Assembly (NCBI GenBank): GCA_047967505.1
Contig: CM106540.1
DNA from: Dipteris shenzhenensis
Lineage: Eukaryota > Polypodiophyta > Polypodiopsida > Gleicheniales
Direction: 5' to 3' (one strand)
DNA: 64,000 bases
Shown piece by piece: positions 22,764 to 34,389 of this stretch (position 1 is the stretch's first letter; every line of letters starts with the position of its first letter). The notes beneath the pieces are model-generated. The model was not told where the DNA came from, searched no databases, and saw only the letters and a program-made list of their open reading frames with translations. The translations under genes and the position numbers were made by a program.

Positions 22764-23139
22764 TCAATAGCCCTGCATCAACCAGTGGCAAAGTCTTCAA
22801 TGCCAAACAATAAAATCTCGTTGATTCTGACCGAATCTCCAAAGATTTTGATCTCCATGAAGGAGACATGTGGAGGATAGGCTCATCGAAGCTCACCACA
22901 CAAGGGTTGGCTCAGAAATGCCACATGGTCGATAAGACATAACCATAGTTGAGAAACTAACCACGATTGGTTAGTCAAGGTTGGTCCATAGTTGGCCATG
23001 TGGGAGTCAATCCCATCACCCAGCTTGAGTGAGGCTTGAGTGAACTTAACCCAGGTATCCTAACCCTAGTTAGGAGTGGATAGGCTTTGTTACATAACCC
23101 AAGGTCAGGTTAACCTTCAATTAAGGTATGGTTTAGGGT
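22764..23139. other. interval without recognisable gene
   Basis: Carries repeated GGTTAGT/TTGGT-like words (22940-23010) but no coding motif. Confidence 0.25.
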
Positions 23140-23520
23140 GTGACACGTGGCACCCTATCATCCACCTCAACAAGTGCCATGTCATCACATGTGCCACATC
23201 ATCTGCTACGTTATCAGTGTCATGTTACCTCTACCGTGTCATCTGACATGTCATCTGCCACATCATCTACCATGTTAGTGCCACATCATCTACCATGTCA
23301 CCTATGCCACATCATTTGCCACATCATCATTGCCATGTCATCTACTGACATCATCATCTGTGCCACTTCAGTTGTCCACTCAGCATTAACCTCTGCAGGC
23401 ACACACAGAGCTCCATAGTCACTCCATGTGACCACTATTGCGACCTCAACATAGGCTCCACTGGCACACCTCTTGCTAGGCACATTGCCACATCATCACT
23501 GTATGTGACCCACAGTGACA
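23140..23520. repeat. CCACATCATC / CCATGTCATC minisatellite
   Basis: Degenerate repeats built on TGCCACATCATCTACCATGT, with units of about 10-22 bp. The array is diffuse, and frames through it are artefacts of the repeat. Confidence 0.75.
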
Positions 23521-24302
23521 CATCATCATTGAGCACCATTTGCACTCCTTTTGCCCCTCCACCTAGATCAAGTCGTATCTCTTGATCCAGGAAGAATTTG
23601 AGGGCGCTCCAAAAAGGAAAGTCCCTTGTTTTTTTGTGCTCTACGTGCTCGTCACATCACGCACACATTTCGGCAAAAGTTACACTCACATTTGAGCCTC
23701 ACCTACAAAACCACTTCCTTCACACACATTCACCTCTACATTGACGCATCTGACCTAGCACTCAAAAAGAACAAAAGAAAAGGAATTATTTGCTGTTCTT
23801 TCATCGATCGACGGTTGGTATAGATCTAGATCAGAGTAGACTAGATTGCCATAAAGGGGATGCTTTGAATTTCCCCAAGTTGTCAATCTAAGCCACGCCT
23901 AAAATTCTCGACTGGTACCTTAGTCCATATGCTCACATACGGCTTCACATCATTACATTACCTGAAACCTTATGTTCATCACTTCAGTGACAAACTTCAG
24001 AGAGTACAGAGGCATTGTAGATTGTTTCAGTGGGCAGATAGCACTTGATTTCACACACACATGACATCATTGTAAAGCCTATTTGGCTATCTCACGGCAT
24101 CGTGCACATCATTTCAGCCTTGTAAAGCCTTTTGGCTATTCCCGGCATCATTGCCACAAGCCTTGTAATACAAATCAGATTTTTACATATTGCAGTTCTA
24201 TCTTCACTGACGGTTTAGAGATTTCACTTGCCACAGTTAGTGTATTTGCAGTTGATTCATATAGAGATTTTCATAGCACTTTTGAGTACATTTCTTGCAC
24301 CA
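23521..24302. other. leader or LTR region upstream of Copia D gag
   Basis: Probably holds the LTR and leader of Copia D, because gag starts at 24303. I could not find a clean primer-binding site or LTR border. It contains two GCCTTGTAAAGCC-like words 40-60 bp apart (24070-24130). Confidence 0.35.
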
Positions 24303-27300
24303 TGTCTATGACTAGCAACCTTAATCTGGAGGCATCTACTAAGTTAGACAACTCCAATTACGGTACATGGAAATACCGAATGGAGAACATTCTTGTACTT
24401 CAGGACAATTGGGAGTATGTCGATGGGTCTACACCTAGACCACAAGTAGCTCTACTCCATCTGTTGTCATAGCACCAGCAACTGGATCTACAGCTACACA
24501 AACAATTTCCGCACCAGTAGCAGATCCTGCCATTGCCTGAGCTCAGGCAGAATGGGATAAGAAAGACAAGTACGCCTATCATCTGATCAAGCAAAATGTG
24601 CAAGATGTCATGCTAGGATAGCTCAACACAGTCAAGACATCAAAAGAAGCATGGGATATGTTTGCAACTCTCTACGAATCCAAGAACACATCTAGGATTC
24701 TCACATTGAGAAACCAGATCAACTAGAGTTTCCGCAACAACAACAAAACCGGTCATGCTTATGTACTCCGCATAAAAGACTACAATAATCAACTTGCAAT
24801 AGCAGGAGAGACTATGAACCCCACAAAAATGGTTCAAGTAATCCTGAATGGACTAGGAGAGGGATACATGAATCTAGTCTAGAGTATTGCCATCAAACGA
24901 GAAATTCCAACACTGGAAGAACTTCAGTCAATCCTACTTGGTGAAGAACTCACAACTAAGGCAATTCAAGCACGAGAAGGTCATTCTAATGATTAGGCAT
25001 TCATAGCTTCAGACAGAAGCAGAGGCAGAGGCAGAGGCAGAGGTAGAGGTAGATCATATAAAAAAAGTGGTCATCATCAGCAATAGAGTCATCAGCCAAA
25101 TCAGCATCAGGATCAGCATCATCCTCAACAAAGAGGAAATCATTCCAACCAAGGAAGATTTCAAGGATGAGGGAATGCATCCACCAATGTGTCAAACATT
25201 TAGTGCAACTATTGTCACAAGTTTGGACACTATGAAAGAGATTGCCGCAAGAAGCAGTACGACCAAGGCGGTCAATCCAACAGTAATCAAGGGAGTTTTC
25301 AAGGTAGAGGAAATCAACCTGGTGGACATTCTAGTCAGAGTCATTTTTCAAATGAACATGGAAATATGTTTCTTGCAAGCGAGGAAATGCATCAAACTGA
25401 TACAATGTACCCAGACACTGATTTCAATCCCAAAGAGGAGTATAGCTATCAAGTCGACCAAGTGGAATAGGATCCTTGGTATATCGATAGTGGTGCATCA
25501 TCTCACATGACAAATCATAAGGAATGGTTCAGAGAAATGAAGCCATTAGAAGGTCAAAAAAATGTCATCTACATAGCAAACAATACACTGACAAGGCATA
25601 GGTGTTATCCCTATGAACAATTTCATTGGTACAAAAGGATTAGTGAAAGGTGTGTGCTCTATGTTCTGAAGCTTAGCAAGAACCTTTTTTCAATAGGTCA
25701 AATGTTGGAACACAACCACAGAGTCATCTTCGAAGGTGATGAATGCACTATGATAGATAAATCCAAAAGATGTCAGCTAGTAGCAAAAGGTGTCAAGGAA
25801 GGACGCTTATACATAATGCTAGCTATAGTACCAGATAAGCATGCCATGTCAGCTCAATCGCAACAGATGCCACTATATGCAAAATGGCACAAGAGATATG
25901 GTCATGTAAACTTCAAGTACTTGTTAGATCTCAAGAATCAGAAAATGGCAATTGGGATTCCAAAGCTACAGTTTCTTGGAAAAGTTTGTGAAGGATGCTG
26001 CTTTGACAAACAAAATCAAATCAACTTTGGCAGAAGTATCTCTTGTGCATGAGGTATTCTTGATTTGATTCATACAGATGTATGGGGTTATGCCTAGACC
26101 TGCATCATCAATGGTTCACTTTACTTTTTGACTTTCATCGATGACTATAGTAGATATTGTTGGGTCTACTTTCTGAAAGAGAAATCTGAAGTGTTTTCTA
26201 GATTTCAAGAATTCAAAGCCATGGTAGAAAACTAGACAGGTAGAAAGATCAAGGTCATGAGATCAGATCGAGGAGATGAATACATGTCTTTAGCATTCAT
26301 GAACTTTTGCAAAAATCACGGCATTCGAAGACAATTCACATGTGTAGACACTCCTCAGCAGAATGCAAGAGTTGAAAGGAAGAATGGGACTTTAGCAGAC
26401 ACTGCTAGAGCAATGCTTAGTGAAAAGCATCTTCCAAATCAGTATTGGGCAGAAGCAATAGCTACAACAAACTACCTGCTTAATCGGCTTCCTACCGAAC
26501 CGATACAAGGTATGACTCCTTAAGCATTCACTGGACACAAGCCACACATTGGGCATCTTCGCATATTTGGTTGCATAGCATATGCCCACATACATGATGA
26601 TCATTGTGGGAAATTGGATGCGAAGTCATGCAAATGCATCATGGTCGGCTACAATGAAGAAAGCAAAGCATACAAATTGTATGATCCCATCAACTGCAAG
26701 ATCATTATCTCCAGAGATGTAATCTTTGATGAGGAATCATAATGGAAAACCTCACCACCATAGGAGATAGAAGCATCAACTTCACAGTCATCTACAGAAC
26801 AGGTTGTTGAAGAAGAGCAAGAATGGCCAGCAAAACCACAAGCAGAGCCACAGCAACTCAGACAGTCTACTAGGGAAAGCAGACCACCAGCCAAATTGAC
26901 ATATGCTCAAAAAGGCAAAGCAATTCAGGTGTAAACCACCAACTATGCTCTGATGACTACCATCATGTCTATAGAAGAGCCAATGTACTTTGAAGACGCA
27001 GTAGACAAGCCAGAATGGCAAACTGCTATGAATGAAGAAATGGATGCTCTGTATACAAACAATACTTGGGAATTATGCGGCCTTCCACCAGGAAAGGCGG
27101 CCATAGCAAACAAATGGGTATACAAAGTGAAGTAGAATCCAAGTAGAAGTATTCAGAGATACAAAGCCAGACTAGTTGCAAAAGGATTTGCATAGCAATA
27201 TGATCAGGACTATGATGAGACTTATGCTCCAGTAGCAAAGATGGATTCCATACAGTTCTTGATATCCCTAGTGACACTCAGCAGATGGAATGTGTACTAG

Positions 27301-28053
27301 CTCGATGTCAAGAATGCATTTCTCAATGGTTCTCTAGACAAGGAAGTCTACATGCAACAACCAGCAAGTTATGTTGAACCAGGAAAAGAGAATAAGGTTT
27401 GCCATCTCAAGAAAAGTCTCTATGGCTTAAAGCAAGCAAGCAGAAGTTGGTACAGCAGAATTGATAAGTATTTTGCTAATCTGGGATACATGAAATCCAA
27501 TGCAGATCATACTCTCTACTACAAAGTTCAAGGAGAATACATTACTATTGCACTTTTGTACGTAGATGATATGATTGTGACAGGAAGCAAGGATAGCTTC
27601 ATCAAAAAATTGAAATAAGACTTATCTACAGAGTTCGACATGAAAGATCTTGGACTTATGCACTATTGTCTTGGAATTGAGTTTTGGAGAGATGCAGATA
27701 GCACATTCATGAGTCAGCTCAAGTATGTTGACAGTCTCCTGAAAAAGTTTCATATGGCAGATTGCAGGATTGCAGCCACTCCCATAGAGCAGAGTTTAAA
27801 ACTTACTAAAGATTCAGAAAAGCCTACAATCAATGACAGATACTATAGGCAACTCATCGGATCTCTTATATATCTGACAATCACATGGCCAGATATTTGT
27901 TATGTAGTAAGCTCACTAGCACAGTTTATGGCAAATCCAAAACAATCTTATTGGAATGCAGCCAAAAGAGTCTTGAGATACATCAGAGGTGCAAGACAGT
28001 TTGGGATAGAATACATAGGAAGTCATCCACAATTGCATGGATATTGTGACAGT
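24303..28053 (+). pseudogene. Copia D gag-pol, interrupted by Copia C
   Basis: A near full-length Copia polyprotein. Gag starts at ATG 24303 (MSMTSNLNLEASTKLDNSNY) and has a CX2CX4HX4C knuckle (CNYCHKFGHYERDC) at 25204-25245. Protease motif YIDSGASSHMT lies near 25480. Integrase shows IHTDVWG (about 26070), MRSDRGDEY (26257-26283) and NARVERKNG (about 26362). RT has LLYVDDMIVTG near 27555; RNase H begins but is cut at 28053 by Copia C. About 20 in-frame stops remain; nearly all are TAG/TAA where Gln fits (e.g. VKASN-like NI-stop-CNYC, VY-stop-LDVKNAF) or TGA where Arg fits. About 20 Trp codons are intact. Confidence 0.92.
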
Positions 28054-28412
28054 TGTGAAGAGAGTGGGAGAGAAGTAAGGAGTCTCACGTGCAGCTTTCT
28101 CAACATACACAATGGGGGAATACACACAAAGGTGGAGGCTAAAAACAATTTTCCTCTTCTTAGTTGTGAAAGCCAAAAGAACTCTCTCTTAGTACAAAAG
28201 GAATAGGTGAACCCTATATGTGGGTCTCAAACCAAACTCACCTAACCTAGGTGGCATACTAACTGAGCCACTAACTAGAGTACATAAAGATAGCTTTCAT
28301 CCAGCTATTATTCATGGGCGGTGTACCAACCGCATCTATAGCTAACAAGTCGGTGACATGAATGCACAATGGTCACCCTGGCATATCATGAGTGGAGGTT
28401 GATATCTCAACA
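28054..28412 (-). repeat. Copia C 3' LTR
   Basis: On the minus strand it begins TGTTGAGATATCAACC at 28412 and ends TTCACA at 28054 (359 bp). Adjacent purines (plus-strand CTCCCCCTC, 28413-28421) are the polypurine tract. The first 65 bp match the LTR tip at 17415. Confidence 0.85.
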
Positions 28413-28430
28413 CTCCCCCTCGAGCTCAAT

Positions 28431-30460
28431 TCCAATTCCTGCACACCAAGAAGGTCTTTGAACTTGTGCAACTTCTTTGTGCCCAATGCCTTCATGAATA
28501 TGCCAGCTACCTGATCCTATGTGCTGACATAAACTAGATCAATAAAACCTACTAGAACCTTTCCCTGCACATAGTGATAATGCACCTCAATGTGCTTTGT
28601 TGTAGCATGATAGACTAGGTTATTTGCCAAGTGTATACTGCTCATGTTGTCATAATAAATGACAACTGGCCCATCTATAGACTGATGCATATCATAAAGT
28701 ATCTTATGCAACCAAGCTGCCTCACATGTAGCCATTACTACACCCCTGTATTCAGCCTCTGTGCTTGACAAGGCAACTGTAGGCTATTTCTTGCTGCTCC
28801 AAGTGACTGCAGCACTCCCAAAAGAGAACACATATCCACTAGTAGATCGTCTATCAGAAATACTACCAGCCCAATCAACATCAGTGTATCCATGCAACTG
28901 TATCTGAACCCTAGTCTCATAAAATAGTCCATACTGCAATGTGGACTTCACATACCTCAGTATCCATCTAGCCGCATCCAAATGCGGTTTCCTTGGAGCC
29001 TGCATAAGCTGACTTACCAACCCAATAGCATAGCTCAAATCTGACCTGGTAATAGTCATATCAATCAAACTTCCTACTATGCGTCTGTACATTGTAGGGT
29101 CTTCCAGAAGCTCATTTGCATCTACGCTCAACTTCACATTTTTGCTCCCAAGGAACTGAAATAGGCTTATAGCCTGTCATCCCATATTTGGACAGCATGT
29201 CCAATCCATATTGCCTTTGCAAGAGCCATATCCCACTTGTGGATCTACTCACCTCAATGCCCAAGAAATAACGCAACTCTACCAAATCCTTCATCTCAAA
29301 CTTCTGCTTCAATAGCATTTTCACATGAAGGATATCTTCATTACTATCACCTGTGATGATCAAATCATCAACATAAATGACAAGCAGCATAATGCCTTTC
29401 TCTGTTTTTCTCACATAAAGTGAGAAATCTGCCTTGGAAATCTAAAAGCCAATAGTGACAAGATACTATCCTATCTTGTAAGACCATGCTCTGGGTGCTT
29501 GCTTCAAGCCATACAAGGCTTTCTTCAACCTGCAAACAAACTCAGGATGAACATCATGCACATAACCTGGTGGCTGCTCCATACAGACCTCTTCTTGCAA
29601 ATCACCATGCAAGAAAGCATTCTTTACATCACTGGATTCACCATCCACACAAGAGTTACCTACATTCACATCAACCATGGGCTGATCTACTTTCTCTTTT
29701 TTGTTTTGTGATACTTGCATACCACTATTTGCATTGCTTTGAGGAGATTCTCCTGATCTCAATCTGCCTGTCCATGGTGAAGCATGTGAACCACTGCTAG
29801 AGGACACTACAGGTCCACTAATATTTTGTGATTGCTGCTGTGAATTCTGTGCAGCACTACCATTTTGTGCATCTACATCATCAATCACATTTACTGGTTT
29901 ATACCAATTGCTCATCTCATCAAAAACAACATCTCTGCTCACTGTAAACTTATGAGTAGAAGGGTTATAGAATCTATACCCTTTTTGCTACAGAGAATAA
30001 CCAATAAAGATGCACTTCTCAACTTTTGGATTCAACTTGGATCACAACTCATCTGGCACATGAACATAGGCAATGCAACCTCAATGCAACCAAAAACTTT
30101 CAAATGAGAAATATATGGTTTCCTACCAGTATACCTTTCCTCTAGCATCATGCCATGCATTACTGTAGTGGGAGTCCTGTTCATTATGTAGATTACTATA
30201 GCAACTGCTTCAGCCCAGTAATAATCTGGCAGGTCTTTTTCATTGAGCATGGCACGAGATACCTCTCCAATATGCATGTTTTTCCTTTTTCCAAGTCCAT
30301 TTTGCTGTGGGGTATGATTGCATGAATATTGCTGCTTTATGCCATGCTCCTGTAGGAACCTTGCAAACTCATTTGAGAGGTACTCTCCCCCTCCATCTGA
30401 CCTTAGGCATTTTATTTGAGGCCTGTTTCTGTCTCAACCATAGCTTTAAAAGCTTTGAAA
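28431..30460 (-). pseudogene. Copia C pol fragment with internal RT deletion
   Basis: RNase H: MSSTEAEYRGVVMATCEAAW (28712-28771), tail to about 28517. RT C-terminal part: LLVIYVDDLIITGDSNED near 29350-29395, followed by the fingers/thumb block to 28784. The frame at 29466-29942 joins the variable linker (Ser/Gln-rich, near [17 protein letters not shown]) directly to RT, skipping the N-terminal RT half (the KARLVAKG and FAPVAK regions), so an internal deletion has fused two parts in frame near 29635. Integrase core pieces lie at 30032-30460 (NEKDLPDYYWAEAVA; HTPQQNG). Stops occur elsewhere. Confidence 0.85.
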
Positions 30461-31194
30461 TGTAAGAAAACAATACAATGTCTATGCTCAACAGATAATA
30501 GGATCTCGTTTGCAAGAGAGAAAAGTAGATAGTATGGAGAAGCAAAAATTTGGTTACTGTAAAACTGATACAATATATGGCGCTGCCTCCCAGCCCTACG
30601 CTCCTGTGAGAGAAGCTTCGATGGTGATCTAGAAATAGTAGAGGACGGAGGCTAGATGCTAAGGAATCAGGGTTGCTGTAGCTAGTGATGATGATGGGCT
30701 TCACGAGCTTGCTCTTATAAAGCCACCACTCGTAGTCAGTTAGACTCAATTGGGTGACCGATCTAGTCTGCCCAAAATGGCCGACTGGGGGTCAGTCCCA
30801 AAATAGGCCACTCACCACACGATAGAACCAATGCGCAAAATAGAGCAACTAACCTATGGTTACCATTCAGCCCACAGCCATTCGAGATCATCTGGGGCTC
30901 CAAACGGGCCCCGCAACTCAAGTGTGGGCTTCCCCGAGAAATGCTCTATCTACCCTCTATGCGGTCAGTCATGGGATGCCTTTCCACACTTGCATGTAGC
31001 CTAGTTGGTAGTGTGCCAACTCTATCTAAAGTCGTCCAACCATCAGGCCACACATGGCCCCCATCTGGTGTCCAAACCAGGACCTACTGGATAATGGAGC
31101 TACTCAAATGTCTTCTCCTCATATGGGGGGCTTTACAAGTAGAGTTAGCTGGTTCTCACGTAGTTACACGAGAGTGGAGCATTGATATCTAACA
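30461..31194 (-). repeat. Copia B 3' LTR
   Basis: At 734 bp it is collinear with the Copia A LTRs and keeps both termini (minus strand TGTTAGATATC at 31194; TTTTCTTACA at 30461). The plus-strand CCCCCCCTCAATG beyond 31194 is the reverse of the purine tract. Confidence 0.92.
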
Positions 31195-31780
31195 CCCCCC
31201 CTCAATGTCCACCTGCAAGTGAACTTACTTTTTCGGCCCAATGCCAAGTCGATCAAGATGCCTCTCCAGCAAGTCTCTTCCAAGAGCCTTCATGAAGATG
31301 TCTGCAACATTCTTTGTAGTCGGACAGTACACCAAGTTGACCTCTCCATCCATGATGAGCTCGCATACAAAGTGGTATTGAATCTCAATGTGTTTTGTGC
31401 GAGCATGGAACACAAGGTTCTTTGCAATCGCGATGCAACTCTGATTGTCACATGATAACTGCGTTGGCTTGTTCTGCACTGCACCCATGTCCCCTAAAAT
31501 TCTCCTCAACCACACTACCTCACAAGAAGCAAAACATGCTGATTTGTACTCAGCCTTGGTAGAAGAAAGAGCAACAATAGGTTGCTTCTTGCTGACCCAT
31601 GACACAGCTCTAGATCCAAGTGAGAAATAGTAACCTGTCATTGATGTCCTGTTGTCCACATCTCATCTGGTCAAGATGTTGCCTTGGTATAGGTGATGCC
31701 ATATCAAAGTGTGCCTTTGATGTATTTCGGCACCGGCATCCCTGTACTCCAATGCTTCTCCCGGGGCTTATTGAAAAACC
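31195..31780 (-). pseudogene. Copia B RNase H and pol end
   Basis: Minus strand: SSTKAEYKSACFASCEVVWL near 31550, the intact WLRRILGDMGAVQNKPTQL that Copia A has lost to a one-base deletion, and the tail GRDLLERHLDRLGIGPKK ending near 31225. It is cut at 31780 by the insert. Confidence 0.9.
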
Positions 31781-32027
31781 GTTGACTCTTTCCTACTGCT
31801 TTCGTAGGAAGAGCTGGGTAATCTATGTTGCAGGGTTCCGAGGCTTTTTGTCACCTACAGATATATTAGGATTGTCGGTTGTAGTATATGTGTAGCTTAG
31901 GACCTCGAGTCGTGTTCCGGTGAGAGACGTAGGCTTAAGTGTGGTAAGCAAACAAAGTGTAAGCATGTGTAAAAGGCACGTAAACCATCTTTGTTGAGGT
32001 AATGAAGGCTTTCGCCTTCATTGGGGG

Positions 32028-32200
32028 TTGTAGGGTTTAGGAGGAGTTTAAGGGTTCAGAAGGAGGTTCCAGGGTTTAGAAAGAGTTCCAGGGTTTAGGA
32101 GGAGTTCCAGGGTTCAGAAGGAGGTTCCAGGGTTCAGAAAGAGTTCCAAGGTTCAGAAGGAGGTTCCAAGGTTTAGAAGGAGGATCCAAGGTTCAGAGTA
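32028..32200 (+). repeat. GTTCCAGGGTTCAGAAGGAG minisatellite
   Basis: About eight degenerate units of roughly 20 bp alternate TTCAG and TTTAG after AGGG. The first unit contains AGGGTTTAG, like the plant telomere word TTTAGGG. Confidence 0.85.
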
Positions 32201-32289
32201 GAGTACATGGTGGAGAACTCGTCTCCCTCGTAGATCATGGAGTTTAAGGGTTTAGGAAAGCATAGGAGTGGGAGAGAAAGAAGGTGTAA

Positions 32290-32460
32290 GAGCATGGGTG
32301 AAAGAAGAGAGAGGAGGAAGGAGGAGGAGGGAAGAGGAGAAAGGAGGAAGAGGAGAGAGGAGGAGGAGGAGGAGGGAGGAGGAGGAGGAGGAGGAGGAGG
32401 AGGAGGGAGGAGGAGGAGAAGGAGGATGGAGGAGGAGGGAGGAGGAGAGGGAGAGGGTAG
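32290..32460. repeat. (GGA)n-rich purine tract
   Basis: A GGAGGA/GGAGAA run that is purine-only on the plus strand for about 150 bp. Confidence 0.9.
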
Positions 32461-32654
32461 GTTGCAGGGTTGGAGGAGAGGGGAGAAGGGTTGCAAGGTT
32501 AGGACATGCTTTTGGACGTGCAGTGCAAGGAAGCATGGACACTTGAGACAAATGCTTGGAATACCAATGTAGACTCAACACAATGCCCCAAGAGTGTGGG
32601 CTTCATTCCATTATGGGGTATTTATACAAGTTGGAGAGCTTCTCTCTCTGCATG

Positions 32655-32935
32655 TAACACAAAGTCGTATCACAAAGTTGTAACACAAAGTTGTATCACA
32701 AAGTTGTAACACAAAGTTGTAACACCTTCTCTCTCTACATGTAGAAGTTGTAACACAAAGTTGTTACACAAAGTTGTTACACAAAGTTGTTACACAAAGT
32801 CGTTACACAAAGTCGTAACACAAAGTTGTAACACAAAGTTGTGTCACAAAGTTGTAACATAAAGTTGTGTCTAGAAGTTGTAACACAAAGTTGTAACACA
32901 AAGTTGTATCACAAAGTTGTATCACCTTCTCTTTC
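32655..32935. repeat. 13-bp minisatellite (GTAACACAAAGTT)
   Basis: About 18-20 units of GTAACACAAAGTT with variants GTATCACAAAGTT and GTTACACAAAGTT, interrupted by two short TCTCTCT segments. Confidence 0.9.
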
Positions 32936-32965
32936 TTCATAAGTTCATGTTGGCACAGAGTCAAC

Positions 32966-33240
32966 AGTACACCAGTCGCAAAGCTGATGTCCGTCACGTG
33001 TTGCACAAGTAAATCAAACTGTCCACAAGCCTTCTAGAACTTGGCTTTGTCCACCAGTGGTGATGAATCCTCGTTTGAGAGCTTCATGTCAACCTCCATA
33101 GGGGTGCCAACTATCTTGCACTCAGCCATGCCAAATGCCTTTAGTATCTCTCTGGCATACTTCAGCTATGAGATGATCAGTTTTGGCTCTTGTCAAACCT
33201 CAATCCCCAAACAGAAATGCATCAGTCCGAGGTATGTCGT
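32966..33240 (-). pseudogene. Copia B RT segment left of the CACTA junction
   Basis: The minus-strand sequence matches Copia A 10690-10950, including the AFGMSECK and GTPMEVD region. Similarity ends at about 33240, where a TNP2 frame starts. Confidence 0.88.
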
Positions 33241-33244
33241 TGCT

Positions 33245-34085
33245 TTTGAGACCAAATGGGTTCACACCATCCATACCCAATTCAATTCTCAAGTTCCTAG
33301 GTTCTTCCTTGAAGCTTGGCCATGTGTCTTCAATATGCTTCCACGCAGGAGTATCTACGGGAGTTATCCACTTGCCATCGGTTGATCGATGGGAGGAATG
33401 TCATGACATGAGCTCTACAATGGATTTGCACTTGAACATATGTTGGATGCAAGGGATTATGGGAAAATGTCGTGGAACCTTACAGGGCACATCCAAAGTT
33501 CTGAGATCTGCTCTATATCTTGCCTCTCCACAAGTAGGACTTGTAATCTAATCCTCCAAGAGAGGTCACATGTTGCCTTGCCATATCTCTTGAGGTCGGT
33601 AATTTATTCTCCCTTGGAAGCATTTTACTCAATAGCCTGCACGTGAAGACCATAAATGCGAAAAAGCATTCGAGTAACCACTAGCATAATTCACCATGTT
33701 TGCAAAATAGACTTTAAAGCCAACTTGAGTAATGCTTTCAAACTTGCATTGCTCCATCCATAGATGGTCTGCAAGTTTAGTAACTCAAGGGAGGCACGTA
33801 GAATAGAGAATGTGCACCCCTCAAATAGTGGAGTTGATGCTGCAATAAAAACATCGTCCTGCATCATGCTATCATCCCTACCTAAGGACTGGTGGATGTA
33901 TAAATCCCACACCATACATCAAACACCTCCTCCTCCACGGCCTCATGAGGTAATGGTAGAGGGCTACTATCACCATCATTCCATGCATCCCGTAACGGTC
34001 CCTCTTGAAGATCCCACCTCATATCACCGACGCTTCGCCTCCTCATGACGAGCATATGGCAACATACATGGGTGTGGCATTGCAT
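33245..34085 (-). pseudogene. TNP2-type CACTA transposase fragments (copy 1)
   Basis: TNP2 is the CACTA transposase. Minus strand: the N-terminal acidic part (PLPHEAVEEEVFD) lies near 33920-34000. The downstream part reads DGKWITPVDTPAWKHIEDTW and then NLRIELGMDGVNPFGLKSN (33255-33370), the conserved 'epRNvRLgLa.DGfNPFg' block. Compared with copy 2, the segment holding LGLDYKRIHACVNDC is missing (near 33545), an internal deletion. Stops and frameshifts throughout. Confidence 0.82.
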
Positions 34086-34389
34086 CCTGTATCAAATTAA
34101 GAAAGGATCATATATCAAACACATGAACTTCCATAGGTATCTCAATCGACCTTAACTCTTTAACACTTACCATTTTATGGTTGCATCCCATTCTCCATAC
34201 TTTGAGACATGATTGAGTGTAATTCTGCATGCACGATACATGTTTCCTCGAGATCGATCACACATACATTTGATTTTTGCTCCAACTACATTCTGCGATG
34301 GTGGATACGGAGGGTTTCATCCTTACTAGAGCTACTTGTTGAAGATGAAGGCATCCTATAGATAAACAACCCAAAAAATGTGTTCTTAC
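34086..34389. other. interval between transposase fragment and subterminal repeats
   Basis: Short AT-rich segment without a recognised motif; presumably the untranslated part of the CACTA remnant. Confidence 0.3.

Larger units (their letters stand above)
28054..30460 (-). mobile_element. Copia C: 3' half of a minus-strand Copia element inserted in Copia D
   Basis: Minus-strand order is integrase end, linker, RT, RNase H, polypurine tract, 3' LTR. The LTR abuts Copia D at 28053/28054. ACAGT (28049-28053) would be the target duplication, whose partner is not seen because the element is cut at 30460 by Copia B. Copia D, C and B therefore form a nested series, D being oldest. Confidence 0.88.
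31781..32965. mobile_element. 1185-bp insert with short inverted ends, made largely of minisatellites
   Basis: The insert splits Copia B pol. GTTGACTCT (31781-31789) and AGAGTCAAC (32957-32965) are 9-bp inverted termini. Compared with Copia A, five target bases (TGCTT in this orientation) are missing and no target duplication is evident. It carries three low-complexity blocks (32028-32200, 32290-32460, 32655-32935). No transposase is visible; it would be non-autonomous if it is a transposon. Confidence 0.6.
30461..33240 (-). mobile_element. Copia B: 3' part of a Copia A-family element, split by a 1.2-kb insert
   Basis: The 3' LTR (30461-31194) and 3' pol match Copia A. Pol is continuous on the minus strand from 31195 to 31780 and resumes at 32966, then stops at 33240 where CACTA transposase sequence begins. 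TGAAA (30456-30460) in Copia C would be its target duplication. The 5' half of Copia B is missing. Confidence 0.9.

Noticed and set aside
22531-22899. 122-codon minus-strand open frame
   Set aside because: It is a shadow frame of the GH105 fragment, which lies in another frame of the same strand.
24303-28053. A non-standard code with TAA/TAG as Gln
   Set aside because: TGA also occurs inside frames, Copia A and the GH105 fragment show Trp-to-stop changes, and many frameshifts accompany the stops. Decay at methylated cytosines is simpler.
32028-32200. Interstitial telomere array
   Set aside because: Only single AGGGTTTAG-like words inside a 20-bp minisatellite; no run of TTTAGGG units.
32173-32581. 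Open frames in the GGA tract
   Set aside because: Purine-only DNA opens all frames; no protein signal.
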